This document shows, piece after piece, positions 24,711 to 34,649 of a stretch of 64,000 nt of DNA; positions within the stretch are counted from its first letter, which is position 1, and each line of letters begins with the position of its first letter. Both the position numbers and the translations under genes were made by a program. Location: the NCBI RefSeq assembly GCF_003627965.1, contig NZ_RBWE01000001.1, positions 1,719,282 to 1,783,281 on the forward strand, given 5' to 3'. The notes beneath the pieces were generated by a model that saw nothing but the letters and a program-made list of their open reading frames with translations, was not told the DNA's origin and made no database searches. This DNA comes from Desulfofundulus salinus (GTDB lineage Bacteria > Bacillota > Desulfotomaculia > Desulfotomaculales > Desulfovirgulaceae).

Positions 24711-25765
24711 CGGCTCTGCTGGAGAAAGCCGTAGCGGGAGAAAGGCTCTCCCTGGAAGAAGGGGTGGAAATCCTCAAAAAGGCCGACCTTTTGGCCCTGG
24801 CCAGGGCAGCCGACCAGGTACGTCGTAGATTGCACCCGGAAAACCGGGTGACTTTTATCATTGACCGCAACATTAATTATACCAACGTATGCCAGTGTCG
24901 CTGCCGTTTTTGTGCCTTTTATCGCCATCCGAAAGATCCCGATGCCTATGTAATTACTAAGGAAGAACTTTTTCAGAAGATCGAGGAAACCATCCGGGCG
25001 GGAGGCACTGAACTGCTCATCCAGGGGGGTCTGCACCCCGATTTGGGCCTGGACTACTACCTGGACATGCTGCGCTCCATAAAGGAACGTTTCAATATCC
25101 ATATTCACTCCTTTTCGCCGCCGGAGATAGTACACATGGCCAGGAAATCCGGCCTGCCGGTAAAGGAGGTACTGGCCCGGTTGAAAGAAGCCGGCCTGGA
25201 CTCCCTGCCCGGGGGAGGGGCGGAGATACTGGTGGACCGCGTCCGCCGGATTATCAGCCCGTACAAGGTTTCCTGGGCCGAATGGATGGAGGTAATGCGC
25301 TCCGCCCACAGCCTGGGGATGAAAAGCACCGCCACCATGATGTTCGGTCATGTGGAAACTCCGGAAGAACGGGTGCTGCACATGGTGCGGGTGCGCGAGC
25401 TTCAGGACGAAACCCGGGGGTTTACCGCCTTTATCCCCTGGAGCTTCCAGCCCCAAAATACCGAGTTGGGGGGAGAAACGGCTACCGGGGTGGATTATCT
25501 GCGCACCCTGGCCATAGCCAGGCTGATGCTGGATAACGTGCCAAACCTCCAGGTTTCGTGGGTCACCCAGGGAGCCAAAATAGCCCAGATAGCCCTCTTC
25601 TTTGGAGCCAATGATTTCGGCAGCACCATGCTGGAGGAAAATGTGGTCCGGGCAGCGGGAGTGAACTACCGGGTGCCGCTGCCGGAAATAATCCGCTGCA
25701 TCAGGGAGGCGGGATTCATCCCGGCCCAGCGCACCACTTTTTATGAGATCATCCGGGAATATTGA
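24698..25765 (+). CDS. mqnC: Cyclic dehypoxanthine futalosine synthase
   Basis: The 355-residue radical SAM enzyme cyclises dehypoxanthine futalosine. Cluster motif C65-x3-C69-x2-C72 lies in [12 protein letters not shown], with [10 protein letters not shown] before it and [18 protein letters not shown] after it, typical of MqnC. GTG start at 24698. The substrate-forming nucleosidase (MqnB) and MqnD are not in the window. It is followed directly by selA, overlapping its longest open frame. Confidence 0.93.
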   Translation: MPEVTALLEKAVAGERLSLEEGVEILKKADLLALARAADQVRRRLHPENRVTFIIDRNINYTNVCQCRCRFCAFYRHPKDPDAYVITKEELFQKIEETIRAGGTELLIQGGLHPDLGLDYYLDMLRSIKERFNIHIHSFSPPEIVHMARKSGLPVKEVLARLKEAGLDSLPGGGAEILVDRVRRIISPYKVSWAEWMEVMRSAHSLGMKSTATMMFGHVETPEERVLHMVRVRELQDETRGFTAFIPWSFQPQNTELGGETATGVDYLRTLAIARLMLDNVPNLQVSWVTQGAKIAQIALFFGANDFGSTMLEENVVRAAGVNYRVPLPEIIRCIREAGFIPAQRTTFYEIIREY

Positions 25766-25875
25766 TGGGTGAAGCGGGGCAGAGCAAACCGACCGGGTAT
25801 GCCCCGCGCACTTGCTTTGAACGACGTGCTTGCCCTATAATGTTGGGGATAATGGTAGCGGAGGCAATACAGATC

Positions 25876-27303
25876 ATGGCCAATAGGGAAGCTTTACGTA
25901 AACTACCGGCAGTGGACGAAGTATTGCGTTCACCAGAAATGGCCGCCCTGCTGGCGGAAAAGCCCCGCAACCTGGTGGTAGAAACGGTCCGGCAAGTTTT
26001 GGATCGCTGGCGCCAGGCCTTTTTAGCGGATGGGGCAGAGGATGAGATGGGGCGCGTAGAAATTACCACCCGGGTAGTAAGGGAAGTAATCCGGGAAACC
26101 GCCCGCCGCTCCCGGCCAAATTTGCGCCGGGTGATCAATGCTACGGGAGTAGTACTGCATACAAACCTGGGCCGGGCCGTACTGGCTCCTGCCGCCCGGG
26201 CCGCGGTAGAGATGGTAGCTTCCGGCTATTGCAACCTGGAACTGGATCTCCAGAGTGGTCGCCGGGGCTCCCGTTATGCTCCCCTGGAAGGGTTGCTGAC
26301 CAGTCTAACCGGGGCGGAGGCAGCCATGGTGGTAAATAACAATGCCGCCGCCGTTTTGCTCGCCCTGAGCACCCTGGCCCGGGGCCGGGAGGTTATTGTC
26401 TCCCGGGGTCAGCTGGTAGAAATTGGTGGGTCATTTCGCATTCCCGAAGTGATGGCCCAAAGCGGAGCCACCCTGGTGGAAGTAGGAGCAACCAACAAGA
26501 CCTATCCTCATGATTACCGCCGGGCCATTACCGACCGGACCGCTCTTCTCTTGCATGTTCATACCAGCAACTACCGCCTGGTAGGTTTCGTACGGGAAAT
26601 TACCGTTAACGAGCTGGTCATGCTGGGCAAAGAATATGGTTTGCCGGTAATGAGCGACCTGGGCAGTGGTTTTCTGGTTGATCTAAGCCACTTTGGACTC
26701 CCTGCAGAACCAACGGTACAGGAGGTCGTGGCCTCTGGCGCCGATGTGGTCACCTTTTCCGGCGACAAGCTTTTAGGTGGCCCCCAGGCGGGCATTATCG
26801 TGGGCCGGCGAGAGTACATCGAAAAGATGAAGAAAAATCCCCTGACCCGGGCCATACGCATTGACAAGTTTACCGTCGCCGCCCTGGAAGCCACCCTACG
26901 GGTCTACCTCGAGCCCGACCGGGCCCTTGTCCACATCCCTACCCTACGCATGCTCACCGTAGACATAACAGAGCTGGAAGAACGGGCCCGGAAACTGGCG
27001 GAGCAATTGCGCCAGATGGTCGGGGAACTGGCCGTCATTGAGGTAGAGCCTGCCATTTCCCGGGTGGGGGGAGGGGCCATGCCTACGGCTGACCTGCCTT
27101 CCATGGCCGTAACAGTACAACCCCGGCAAACGGATAGCGAGAATCTGGCCAGGATATTGCGGGCCGGGGAACCGGCGGTCATGGGCCGGGTACAGGATGA
27201 CCGGTTGATCCTGGACGTCCGCACCGTTTTACCTGGAGAAGAGGAGATTCTGGTTCAAGCCATCACAGCAGCACTTCAACCCGGGGAGGAGGTCGAAAGG
27301 TGA
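25876..27303 (+). CDS. selA: L-seryl-tRNA(Sec) selenium transferase
   Basis: The 475-residue PLP enzyme converts Ser-tRNA(Sec) to Sec-tRNA(Sec) using selenophosphate. PLP lysine is in [15 protein letters not shown]. The N-terminal tRNA-binding domain begins [15 protein letters not shown] chose ATG 25876 (GGAGG upstream); in-frame starts at 25852 and 25762 would add non-family residues. It overlaps selB by 4 bases. The cognate tRNA-Sec is at 48857-48954. Confidence 0.95.
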   Translation: MANREALRKLPAVDEVLRSPEMAALLAEKPRNLVVETVRQVLDRWRQAFLADGAEDEMGRVEITTRVVREVIRETARRSRPNLRRVINATGVVLHTNLGRAVLAPAARAAVEMVASGYCNLELDLQSGRRGSRYAPLEGLLTSLTGAEAAMVVNNNAAAVLLALSTLARGREVIVSRGQLVEIGGSFRIPEVMAQSGATLVEVGATNKTYPHDYRRAITDRTALLLHVHTSNYRLVGFVREITVNELVMLGKEYGLPVMSDLGSGFLVDLSHFGLPAEPTVQEVVASGADVVTFSGDKLLGGPQAGIIVGRREYIEKMKKNPLTRAIRIDKFTVAALEATLRVYLEPDRALVHIPTLRMLTVDITELEERARKLAEQLRQMVGELAVIEVEPAISRVGGGAMPTADLPSMAVTVQPRQTDSENLARILRAGEPAVMGRVQDDRLILDVRTVLPGEEEILVQAITAALQPGEEVER

Positions 27304-29228
27304 CCCATTTGATCATCGGGACCGCCGGCCATGTGGATCACGGTAAAACCATGCTGGTAAAGGCCCTTACCGGAGTGGATACGGATCGGTTAAAGGAAGA
27401 GAAGGAACGGGGTATCTCCATTGAACTGGGCTTTGCTTCCTTAACCTTACCCAGCGGCCGGCAGGCCGGCATTGTAGATGTCCCAGGCCATGAGCGTTTT
27501 ATCAAAAACATGCTGGCCGGTGTAGGCGGTATTGACCTGGTGCTCCTGGTTATTGCCGCCGATGAAGGAATCATGCCCCAAACAAAAGAGCATATGGATA
27601 TCATCCAACTCCTGCAAATAGCACGGGGAGTAGTGGTGCTGAGCAAAGTGGACCTGGTGGACCGGGAATGGCTGGACCTGGTGCGGGAAGAGGTGGTTGA
27701 GTTCCTCAAGGGTACCATCCTCGAAGGTGCACCGGTGGTGGAGGTTTCCAGTGTTACCGGCCAGGGGCTGGACGAGCTTTTACGCACCATTGATCTGGTA
27801 GCGCAGGAGGTCAAGGAAAAACCGGCTACCGGTTACGTACGCCTCCCTGTTGACCGGGTTTTTTCGATCACCGGTTTTGGCACCGTAGCCACCGGTACTC
27901 TGTGGAGCGGCATACTGCGCACCGGGGACGCGCTGGAAATCATGCCCCGCAAAATAGCCGCCCGTGTACGCACGCTGCAGGTGCACGGACGGAAGGTGGA
28001 AGAAGCCCGGGCCGGACAGCGGGTAGCGGTAAACCTGACCGGAGTTGAAGTCGAGGAGGTGCCCCGGGGCAGTGTCCTGGCCACTCCCGGCAGCCTTACC
28101 CCCTCCTACCGCCTGGATGCTCGCTTTGTGCTTCTGGGAACGGCCAGGCCCTTGAAAAACAGGAGCCGGGTGCGCCTGCACCTGGGAACGGCCGAAATTA
28201 TGTGCCGGGTAATCCTCCTGGACCGGGATGAACTGACTCCGCATGAGACGGCCCTGGCCCAGCTGGAGCTGGAGGAACCCGCGGTGGCCGTGCGGGGGGA
28301 CCGGTTTGTCGTCCGTTCCTATTCCCCGGTACGCACCATTGGTGGCGGTAAGATCATTGACCCTGTAGCGCCTAAACACCGGCGACTGCGCCGGGAAGTA
28401 ATCGAAAGCCTCTTAACCCGGGAAAAGGGTACACCTGAAGAACTCCTGCTTCAGCAACTCAATAGCCACCGGACTATCCTCACGGCAGAAGAACTGGTTA
28501 GGGCCAGCGGACTGGATGAGAACACGGTAAAGGATACCCTGCACTCCCTGGTGGAAAAAAAGCAGGTTCGCTCCATACCTTTAGAAAACCAGGTTTATTA
28601 TCTTCTTCAGGAAGTCTATCTGCAGTGGGCGGAAAATATGCGCTTGATGCTGCAAGAATACCATCGGGACTTCCCGCTGCGGGAGGGTTTCCCCAAAGAA
28701 GAAATGCGTTCCCGCCTGTTTGCGGGGTTGAACAGCAAGCAGTTTCAGTCTCTTCTCCAGGTTATGGAAGAGGATGGTCTGGTGAAGCTTTACGCCCAGG
28801 AAGTAGCCCTGACCGAATTTACCCCGAAGCCCAACCCCAAACAGGAACAGCAAATACAGCAGCTGCTCGAGATTTACAGGGAGGGGAATTGCCAGCCACC
28901 TGCCTGGGGTGAGGCAACCCGCCGGGTAGGGCTGGAAAGCCATACTGCCCAGGAGATTTTGCAATACCTGCTCAAGAAATGTATGCTGGTGCGGGTGGCC
29001 GACGATCTGTACTTTCACCCGGCCTGTGTGGACAGAGCCCGGCAGGCACTGGTTGACTATTTGCGGGAAAAGGGGGAAATCACGGTGGGGGAAACCCGGG
29101 ATTTACTGCAAACGTCCCGGAAATACGCGCTGCCCCTCTTAGAGTATTTTGACCGGGAAAAAACTACCCGGCGGGTGGAGGACAAGCGGGTTCTTACCCG
29201 GGCGGAAAAACAAAAAAACCGGTCATAA
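27300..29228 (+). CDS. selB: Selenocysteine-specific elongation factor
   Basis: The 642-residue EF-Tu-like factor delivers Sec-tRNA to in-frame UGA codons. G1 is [11 protein letters not shown] (7-17), G3 DVPGHERF, and G4 LSKVD. The C-terminal winged-helix modules that bind the SECIS hairpin occupy about residues 375-640 (for example [20 protein letters not shown]). The GTG start overlaps the selA stop. It ends the menaquinone-selenium gene run. Confidence 0.95.
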   Translation: MTHLIIGTAGHVDHGKTMLVKALTGVDTDRLKEEKERGISIELGFASLTLPSGRQAGIVDVPGHERFIKNMLAGVGGIDLVLLVIAADEGIMPQTKEHMDIIQLLQIARGVVVLSKVDLVDREWLDLVREEVVEFLKGTILEGAPVVEVSSVTGQGLDELLRTIDLVAQEVKEKPATGYVRLPVDRVFSITGFGTVATGTLWSGILRTGDALEIMPRKIAARVRTLQVHGRKVEEARAGQRVAVNLTGVEVEEVPRGSVLATPGSLTPSYRLDARFVLLGTARPLKNRSRVRLHLGTAEIMCRVILLDRDELTPHETALAQLELEEPAVAVRGDRFVVRSYSPVRTIGGGKIIDPVAPKHRRLRREVIESLLTREKGTPEELLLQQLNSHRTILTAEELVRASGLDENTVKDTLHSLVEKKQVRSIPLENQVYYLLQEVYLQWAENMRLMLQEYHRDFPLREGFPKEEMRSRLFAGLNSKQFQSLLQVMEEDGLVKLYAQEVALTEFTPKPNPKQEQQIQQLLEIYREGNCQPPAWGEATRRVGLESHTAQEILQYLLKKCMLVRVADDLYFHPACVDRARQALVDYLREKGEITVGETRDLLQTSRKYALPLLEYFDREKTTRRVEDKRVLTRAEKQKNRS

Positions 29229-29280
29229 CCGTCAATACGGTTACAGCCGGCCATCCACCCTGGCCCCTTTTTTGGGAAAA

Positions 29281-29742
29281 CTAGTCCCCGGCCATGGGCC
29301 AGAGGTACAGCCCCGTGGCTTCATCAAAGACCCGTTCAAAATTGCGGTCATGCTCATGGAGGAGTTCGGTGATCACATATTCACAGGCGAAAATCTCCGT
29401 CCCTTCAGCCAGGTGGCCGCCGACCATACGCCCGTCTGCGGCCATCAGGGCTATATGAGCGTGGACGAAGGGTTGCCCGTCCTTAAGGGAAATATTCCCC
29501 TCGAGGCTGATGATTTCGTGGGGATTATCAAACTCCAAATAAGTATAGGTGCGCCGGTCCTGGTGATAAAAGCCCACCCGGGCACGGGTGACCGCCCCAA
29601 TGGCCCGCACCACGCCCAGCTGGATATTTTCATTCACACAAAGCTGGGTCAGGGAAGCCAGTAAATCGGATCCCTTTTTTAGTCGTCCCATAATCATGCG
29701 CCCACGGCTTACCGGTTGTACGAGCATATAAATTCTGACCAT
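29281..29742 (-). CDS. PPC (DUF296) domain protein
   Basis: The 153-residue protein consists of a PPC/DUF296 domain (PVSRGRMIMGRLKKGSDLL, VVRAIGAVTRARVGFYHQD, HAHIALMAADGRMVGGHL). Such domains form trimers, and stand-alone bacterial forms are often called DNA-binding-like proteins, although the function is unclear. The start is unsure: the ATG at 29742 abuts AGGAGG, and ATG 29727 is rather far from it. It is convergent with selB. Confidence 0.8.
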   Translation of the reverse strand: MVRIYMLVQPVSRGRMIMGRLKKGSDLLASLTQLCVNENIQLGVVRAIGAVTRARVGFYHQDRRTYTYLEFDNPHEIISLEGNISLKDGQPFVHAHIALMAADGRMVGGHLAEGTEIFACEYVITELLHEHDRNFERVFDEATGLYLWPMAGD

Positions 29743-29782
29743 CCTCCTGTTAAAATTTTTCCCGACTTTGGCTAAAAGACAG

Positions 29783-29812
29783 GGAGGACCCGGGGAAAAC
29801 CCCGCGTCCTCC
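29783..29812 (-). terminator. Terminator after the DUF1657 gene
   Basis: GGAGGAC and GTCCTCC form the base of a stem with CGGGG/CCCCG on top. The leftward strand reads into a T-rich GTCTTTT. Confidence 0.7.
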
Positions 29813-29841
29813 GGCTATGCTGCGTCCAGGCGAGATTAGCG

Positions 29842-30069
29842 CTACTGCTGCTTTTGCTGTGGTTGCAATACTTTGTACTGGGGTTCCTGCTGTTCGATGT
29901 AATTAACCCGTCCACGCAGGCCCTTACAAATGTCTTCCAGCTGTTGCGAATAACTGGCAAACATTTGTTTAGCCGTCTGATCCTGGGTATCCAGGGAGAA
30001 GGTCTTTAAATTGGCAGCCGCACTTTCTAAAGAGGCCAGGGTTTGATGCATCTTTTCGCCAATGGTCAT
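29842..30069 (-). CDS. DUF1657 family protein
   Basis: The 75-residue helical protein has the DUF1657 pattern (LASLESAAANLKTFSLDTQD, AKQMFASYSQQLEDI). Members are small, found in spore-formers, and often near spoVA or spore-related genes. The ATG has AAGGAGG upstream. In the leftward direction a CACACTA box (complement of 30112-30118) with a TGATA 18 bases before it is a loose match to a forespore promoter. Function unknown. Confidence 0.8.
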   Translation of the reverse strand: MTIGEKMHQTLASLESAAANLKTFSLDTQDQTAKQMFASYSQQLEDICKGLRGRVNYIEQQEPQYKVLQPQQKQQ

Positions 30070-30128
30070 AGATTTACCTCCTTATAGGAAAAAATTTTTT
30101 AATTGCAATTCTAGTGTGAGCGTTTTCA

Positions 30129-30144
30129 CGGTGAGATATCACCG
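30129..30144. promoter_or_regulatory. Palindromic possible operator
   Basis: CGGTGA-GATA-TCACCG lies in the divergent gap between the DUF1657 and methyltransferase genes. It could bind a dimeric regulator; there is no other support. Confidence 0.35.
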
Positions 30145-30201
30145 GGTTATTATGGACAAAAATGCAAAAAATATCTTTATAAAAACCTGGTTAGGATAAA
30201 G

Positions 30202-31362
30202 GTGAGTAATTTGAACCCCCTGTTGGGAAAAATTATCGCTTTAATTAAGGCCCGGGGGCCTATTACTTTTAAAGATTTCATGCAAATAGCCCTTTATTAT
30301 CCCGGACTGGGGTATTATACCGGCCCCGGGGAAAAAATTGGCCCCCGGGGTGATTTCTATACCAGCGCCGACGTGCATCCCCTTTTCGGGGCCATGCTTG
30401 CCAAACAGTTTTCCCAGATATGGGAATGCCTGGGGCAGCCGCAAAACTGGGTGCTGGTAGAATACGGAGCCGGTAAAGGCTTTTTAGCCCGGGATATCCT
30501 AAATGCGCTGGCTACATCTTTCCGGCCGGCATGGGAAGGGGTGCGCTATTACATCATTGAAGCCAGCCCGGAAATGGTCCGGCGGCAAAAAGAGTTTTTG
30601 GCCCCATTCCCGGAAGAAAAGGTATCCTGGGCCAATGCCCTGTCTGAAGTGGGAAATCCCGGTTATATTAACGGAATCATTTTCGGCAACGAGCTGGTGG
30701 ACGCCTTTCCGGTCCACCGGGTGCGCCAAACCGCGTCAGGACTCAAGGAAATTTATATCAACTGGCGTGATGGCAGGCTGGTGGAGGAGGAGGGGGAACT
30801 TTCCACCCCCCTCCTGGGGGAATACTTTACCACCCTGGGCATAAAACTTGCCCAGGGCCAGGTAGCCGAAGTAAATCTGGCCGCCCGGGAATGGCTGCAG
30901 GAAGTGGCGGCCGGGCTGGGGCGGGGTTTTGTGCTCATCATTGACTACGGTATGGATTCCATGGAGCTTTACCACCCTTCCCGCTTTGAAGGCACCTTGC
31001 GCTGTTACCGGCAACACCGTTTGAGCAGCGATCCCCTGAACCACGTAGGACAGCAGGATATCACCTCCCATGTTAATTTTTCCGCCCTCATCCACTGGGG
31101 GAGGGAGGCCGGCCTGCACCTGGCCGGGTATACTACCCAAATGGACTTCTTACTGAACCTGGGCATAGTGGAGGCCATTCCCCGGTCTGCCCCGGACTAC
31201 GTTTTTGATGAAAGGACCACGCGCACCGTCATGGCCGTAAAAAAACTGATTCTGCCGGAAGGGATGGGAGGAATCTTTAAGGTCTTAGCACTTTGCAAAG
31301 GGGTTGAGCAACCTGACCTGCTTGGTTTTCCGAAGGGACGGAAAGGAAGGGGGCAGCCATGA
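30202..31362 (+). CDS. MidA/NDUFAF7-like SAM methyltransferase
   Basis: The 386-residue class I methyltransferase is of the COG1565 (DUF185) family. Features are ITFKDFMQIALYYPGLGYYT and GDFYTSADVHPLFGAMLAKQ at the N-terminus, VEYGAGKGFLARDIL for SAM binding, and IIFGNELVDAFPVHRV. Eukaryotic homologues methylate an arginine in a complex I subunit; the bacterial substrate is unsettled. GTG start. It is coupled by a 4-base overlap to the small LpdD-like gene. Confidence 0.85.
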   Translation: MSNLNPLLGKIIALIKARGPITFKDFMQIALYYPGLGYYTGPGEKIGPRGDFYTSADVHPLFGAMLAKQFSQIWECLGQPQNWVLVEYGAGKGFLARDILNALATSFRPAWEGVRYYIIEASPEMVRRQKEFLAPFPEEKVSWANALSEVGNPGYINGIIFGNELVDAFPVHRVRQTASGLKEIYINWRDGRLVEEEGELSTPLLGEYFTTLGIKLAQGQVAEVNLAAREWLQEVAAGLGRGFVLIIDYGMDSMELYHPSRFEGTLRCYRQHRLSSDPLNHVGQQDITSHVNFSALIHWGREAGLHLAGYTTQMDFLLNLGIVEAIPRSAPDYVFDERTTRTVMAVKKLILPEGMGGIFKVLALCKGVEQPDLLGFPKGRKGRGQP

Positions 31363-31742
31363 TCAAAAACCTTTTCTTTGCCGCCGGGGAAGGAAAACAC
31401 CGGGTACAGCTGCAGGCAACCCTGACCGACGAGGGAATAATGATCTCCCTTTTCGGTGGTGAAAAGCCCCATATCGGAGCGGTGGTTTTGAGCATTCCCC
31501 GCCCCAGCCTGGCCGATCCTGGCCGCTTAAGCTGTACCTCCACGGTGGTACCCAGACTGGGACACAAGGACGACGAAATAGCCAAACCCCTGGCCGAAGA
31601 ACTGGCCAAAGCCTGCTCCCAGCCGGTGGTGGTGGTAGCCGGACTCCATGTGGAAAGGGCACAGGCAGAAGACATAGACCTCCTGAAAAAAAATTCCTGG
31701 CAGGCCATGCAACAATTGTTAAACAATTTGAATCTAGTTTAA
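31359..31742 (+). CDS. LpdD-like (prenylated-flavin chaperone-like) protein
   Basis: The 127-residue protein has a strand-rich start, then KPHIGAVVLSIPRPSL, VVPRLGHKDDEIAKPLAEEL and VVVAGLHVERAQAEDI. These resemble the small LpdD-like / bacterial proteasome-chaperone-fold family that accompanies UbiD-type decarboxylases. If right, it may serve the UbiD enzyme at 20407-21843, though it sits 10 kb away. The family assignment is from memory of the pattern and needs a profile search. Confidence 0.55.
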   Translation: MIKNLFFAAGEGKHRVQLQATLTDEGIMISLFGGEKPHIGAVVLSIPRPSLADPGRLSCTSTVVPRLGHKDDEIAKPLAEELAKACSQPVVVVAGLHVERAQAEDIDLLKKNSWQAMQQLLNNLNLV

Positions 31743-31817
31743 GAACTAATACCATTTTTCGTTAGCTTTTTTTTGTGCCTCTGGGGACAAAATATGTTCC
31801 AGGAGGTGATAAAAATC

Positions 31818-31970
31818 ATGTCCCGTGATGACAAAACCACTCGCGCAGCGGAACGCAGGAACGATACTGCCCAATGTCCGGCCCTGGAGAGCACAGGTAC
31901 CTGTCCGGCAGAAGCCGATCTTTCCTCCAATTCTTGCACTGAATGCGCGAAAGCGGATGACGATCTGTAA
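31818..31970 (+). CDS. Small cysteine-containing protein
   Basis: The 50-residue protein is hydrophilic, with four cysteines (QCPALESTGTCPAEAD and SCTEC). The ATG at 31818 follows CAGGAGGTG at a good distance. A terminator follows within 12 bases. Not recognised; the Cys spacing could bind a metal. Confidence 0.55.
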   Translation: MSRDDKTTRAAERRNDTAQCPALESTGTCPAEADLSSNSCTECAKADDDL

Positions 31971-31979
31971 AAACTAGTC

Positions 31980-32009
31980 TAAACGGGGTTTTATACCCCG
32001 TTATTTTCT
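31980..32009 (+). terminator. Rho-independent terminator
   Basis: AAACGGGG and CCCCGTT form a stem followed by ATTTTCTT. Confidence 0.75.
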
Positions 32010-32019
32010 TAAAAATATC

Positions 32020-32048
32020 TTGACAGGAGCAGACAGGAGAATTAAACT
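32020..32048 (+). promoter_or_regulatory. Promoter of feoAB
   Basis: TTGACA (32020-32025) and TAAACT (32043-32048) are 17 bases apart, just before the first Fur-box-like site. Confidence 0.65.
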
Positions 32049-32057
32049 GTATTTGGA

Positions 32058-32073
32058 TTGAGATTCATTCTCA
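32058..32073 (+). promoter_or_regulatory. Fur-box-like site 1
   Basis: TTGAGATTCATTCTCA is a near-palindrome of the Fur type, placed at the expected transcript start of feoAB where a repressor would block RNA polymerase. Confidence 0.6.
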
Positions 32074-32122
32074 CAGCTTCTCGCTAAAACCTGCTGTCGG
32101 GGGAAGGTCATCACCATGAAAC

Positions 32123-32140
32123 GATAATGATTCTCATATC
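32123..32140 (+). promoter_or_regulatory. Fur-box-like site 2
   Basis: GATAATGATTCTCATATC matches the Fur consensus GATAATGATNATCATTATC well over its left half and partly over the right. It lies 33 bases before the feoA start. Confidence 0.7.
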
Positions 32141-32172
32141 CATGCATTTATCTACATAAGGAGGGATTTACC

Positions 32173-32394
32173 GTGACCCTGGATCGCATGAAAAGAGGTC
32201 AGCGTTGCCGCATTTTATCCATACCATCTGAACTGATTCGGGCACAAGCCCTGCGTTTTGGTATCGCCGAAGGGGAAGTTGTGACCTGCTGTGAAGTAAT
32301 ACCTGCTGGACCGGTAGTGATTAGTAAAAACCGTCAGGAAATCGCTATCGGCCGCGGACTGGCCCGGCAGATCGAAGTGGAAGGGAGTTTTTAA
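32173..32394 (+). CDS. feoA: Ferrous iron transport protein A
   Basis: The 73-residue SH3-like FeoA protein (RMKRGQRCRILSI, LRFGIAEGEVVTC, IAIGRGLARQIEV) is a cytoplasmic partner of FeoB. GTG start with AAGGAGGGA upstream. It is separated from feoB by 2 bases and lies behind Fur-like sites, so it should be induced in iron shortage. Confidence 0.92.
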   Translation: MTLDRMKRGQRCRILSIPSELIRAQALRFGIAEGEVVTCCEVIPAGPVVISKNRQEIAIGRGLARQIEVEGSF

Positions 32395-32396
32395 CC

Positions 32397-34373
32397 ATGG
32401 CCCACTGCCATTGTCCTGGCCTGAAAATAGAAGCACCTGCCGGGGCCCGGCGCATCGTGCTGGCCGGTAATCCCAATACGGGAAAATCGGTATTTTTCAA
32501 TCACTTTACCGGCATGTATGTGGATGTTTCCAACTACCCGGGAACGACCCTGGATATTTCCTACGGGCGTTACGGCTCCGACATGGTGATTGATACGCCG
32601 GGGGTTTACGGCATTTCTTCCTTTAACGACGAGGAACGCATTGCCCGGGATATCATCCTTTCCGCCGATCTGGTACTCAATGTTGTTTCGGCCGCCCATC
32701 TGGAAAGGGATCTTTTCCTCACCCAGCAAATCATCGACACCGGGGTACCGGTAATCGTTGCCCTGAACATGATGGACGATGCTAAGAGGATGGGCATTGA
32801 AGTGGATGTGGATCGGTTAAGCCAGTTGCTGGGAGTGCCGGTCATCCCTACGGTGGCCGTGAAAAAGGAAGGATTTGACCGCCTGAAGGCTGAACTCTTC
32901 AACGCCCGGCCGGGACAGGCCACACCGGGACTGGAAGAGGAGCTCAACCAACTGCTCAACCGGGTAGGTAGCCGGGGAGAAGCACTGCTGGTCCTGGAAG
33001 GGGACCCGGTAATTGCCGCTCGCCACGGCTGCGAGCCGGGCACCCGGCGGGAGGAAATTTACCGCCGCCGGAGAGAAAGGGTTAACGAGATTTGCCAGCA
33101 GGTGGTGCGGGAAACCTCCCGGAGCACCGGTGTGGCCGCCACTTTGGGACGCTGGATGATCAAGCCGCTGACGGGGGTTCCCATCCTGTTCTTGGCCCTC
33201 TGGGCGATGTACAAAGCCATCGGTGTTTTTATTGCCGGAACGGTGGTGGGTATTACCGAGGAAACCATTATGCAGGGCATATATGAGCCTGCAGTGCGTC
33301 AATTCGTCGAACAATTTATACCCCAGTCTTCGATACCGGGTACCATTTTGATTGGCGAGTTCGGTTTGCTCACCATGACGGTGACCTACCTGTTGGGATT
33401 GTTGATGCCTCTGGTGGTGGGGTTCTACTTCTTCCTGTCTTTATTCGAGGACTCGGGTTATTTACCCCGGATTGCCACCCTGGTCGACCGTTTGTTAACC
33501 TCCATTGGGTTAAATGGCAGGGGAGTAATCCCCATTATTCTGGGTTTTGGCTGCGTAACCATGGCCACCATCACCACCCGGCTCTTATCTTCGGACCGGG
33601 AGAGAAAGATCGCCATCTTTCTGCTGGGGTTAACCATTCCCTGCTCGGCCCAGCTGGGCGTTATCGCCGGCATGCTGGCCACACTGGGACCACAGTACCT
33701 GGCCCTGTATGCCCTGGTGATCTTCAGCGTGCTGGTGATGGCCGGCACATTGCTGTCCACCCTTTTGCCGGGTAAATCAGCTGACCTGTTCATCGATCTG
33801 CCTCCCCTGAGGTTGCCCCGGCTGGATAATGTGTTAAAGAAGACCGGTACCAAGTCATACCATTTCCTTAAGGAAGCTGCACCGCTCTTCGCCCTGGGGG
33901 CACTGATCATCAGTATCTTTCAGGTAACGGGAATCCTGGAGTTCTTGCAAAACCTCCTGGCTCCTCTTACCGTTGGCTGGTTGAATCTGCCCCGCGAGGC
34001 GGCCACGGCCTTCATTATGGGGATTGTAAGGCGCGATTTCGGGGCTGCCGGGTTGACGGACCTGGCTTTAACCCCGCTACAAACTATTGTGGCCCTGATC
34101 ACCATCACCCTGTTCGTACCCTGCATTGCCTCCATACTGGTGATTTTTAAGGAACGGACCAAAAAGGAAGCGCTTTTCATCTGGGGGAGCAGCTGGGTAG
34201 CGGCATTTCTCGTTGGCGGCCTGGTGGCCCAGCTGGCCCGGCTCTTCAGCCCAGCCGGCGATAAAGTACAGGTTCTGCCCGTAATACTGGTCTTCGCGGC
34301 CCTTACCCTGGCCATTGTGGGAATGTGCATGTTTCTGCGCCGGACCAAACCGACCACCAATATTCCGGGGTAG
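32397..34373 (+). CDS. feoB: Ferrous iron transporter FeoB
   Basis: The 658-residue Fe(II) transporter starts with a short Cys/His segment (HCHC), then the GTPase domain: GNPNTGKS (24-31), NYPGTT switch I and DTPG (66-69), and NMMD for guanine specificity. The helical GDI-like region and about eight to ten TM segments follow, with Gate motifs including GFGCVTMATITTRLL and PCSAQLGV. Length is typical of shorter FeoB proteins. The cysteine-rich 49-residue gene follows. Confidence 0.95.
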   Translation: MAHCHCPGLKIEAPAGARRIVLAGNPNTGKSVFFNHFTGMYVDVSNYPGTTLDISYGRYGSDMVIDTPGVYGISSFNDEERIARDIILSADLVLNVVSAAHLERDLFLTQQIIDTGVPVIVALNMMDDAKRMGIEVDVDRLSQLLGVPVIPTVAVKKEGFDRLKAELFNARPGQATPGLEEELNQLLNRVGSRGEALLVLEGDPVIAARHGCEPGTRREEIYRRRRERVNEICQQVVRETSRSTGVAATLGRWMIKPLTGVPILFLALWAMYKAIGVFIAGTVVGITEETIMQGIYEPAVRQFVEQFIPQSSIPGTILIGEFGLLTMTVTYLLGLLMPLVVGFYFFLSLFEDSGYLPRIATLVDRLLTSIGLNGRGVIPIILGFGCVTMATITTRLLSSDRERKIAIFLLGLTIPCSAQLGVIAGMLATLGPQYLALYALVIFSVLVMAGTLLSTLLPGKSADLFIDLPPLRLPRLDNVLKKTGTKSYHFLKEAAPLFALGALIISIFQVTGILEFLQNLLAPLTVGWLNLPREAATAFIMGIVRRDFGAAGLTDLALTPLQTIVALITITLFVPCIASILVIFKERTKKEALFIWGSSWVAAFLVGGLVAQLARLFSPAGDKVQVLPVILVFAALTLAIVGMCMFLRRTKPTTNIPG

Positions 34374-34429
34374 GGGCGTAACGGTGCTACCGGTAGCCGC
34401 CACTTAGTACATGGGGAGGGAGGTAGGGC

Positions 34430-34579
34430 ATGCAATGGTCGAAAGGCACCTGCCCTTGTTGCGGTTATAAAGCAGCTGATGTTAACGCTGTCCGCTGCCC
34501 CCGCTGCAACCACCTTCTATGGACATTGCAGTGCTGCCAGGGCAGTTGCAAAAAATGCACTAAGGGGTGCAAAATTTAA
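34430..34579 (+). CDS. 49-residue cysteine-rich zinc-ribbon protein
   Basis: ATG at 34430 is preceded by GGGAGGGAGG. The product has CPCC, CPRC and then QCCQGSCKKCTKGC, giving ten cysteines in 49 residues. The first two knuckles form a zinc ribbon; the tail may bind iron or another metal. It follows feoB by 56 bases and precedes a terminator, so it is probably part of the iron-uptake operon. FeoC is the usual small third Feo protein, but this does not look like the winged-helix FeoC. Confidence 0.7.
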   Translation: MQWSKGTCPCCGYKAADVNAVRCPRCNHLLWTLQCCQGSCKKCTKGCKI

Positions 34580-34649
34580 AGGTTCCCCCTGGCGGGGGGC
34601 ACGCCGGCAAGGGTCAACGGTTTAGGAAGGGCAATTTAAAATGGTTTGT

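Noticed and set aside
29281..29742. AT-hook regulator reading of the PPC-domain gene
   Set aside because: There is no AT-hook motif (RGRP); only the PPC domain is present, so I do not call it a DNA-binding protein.
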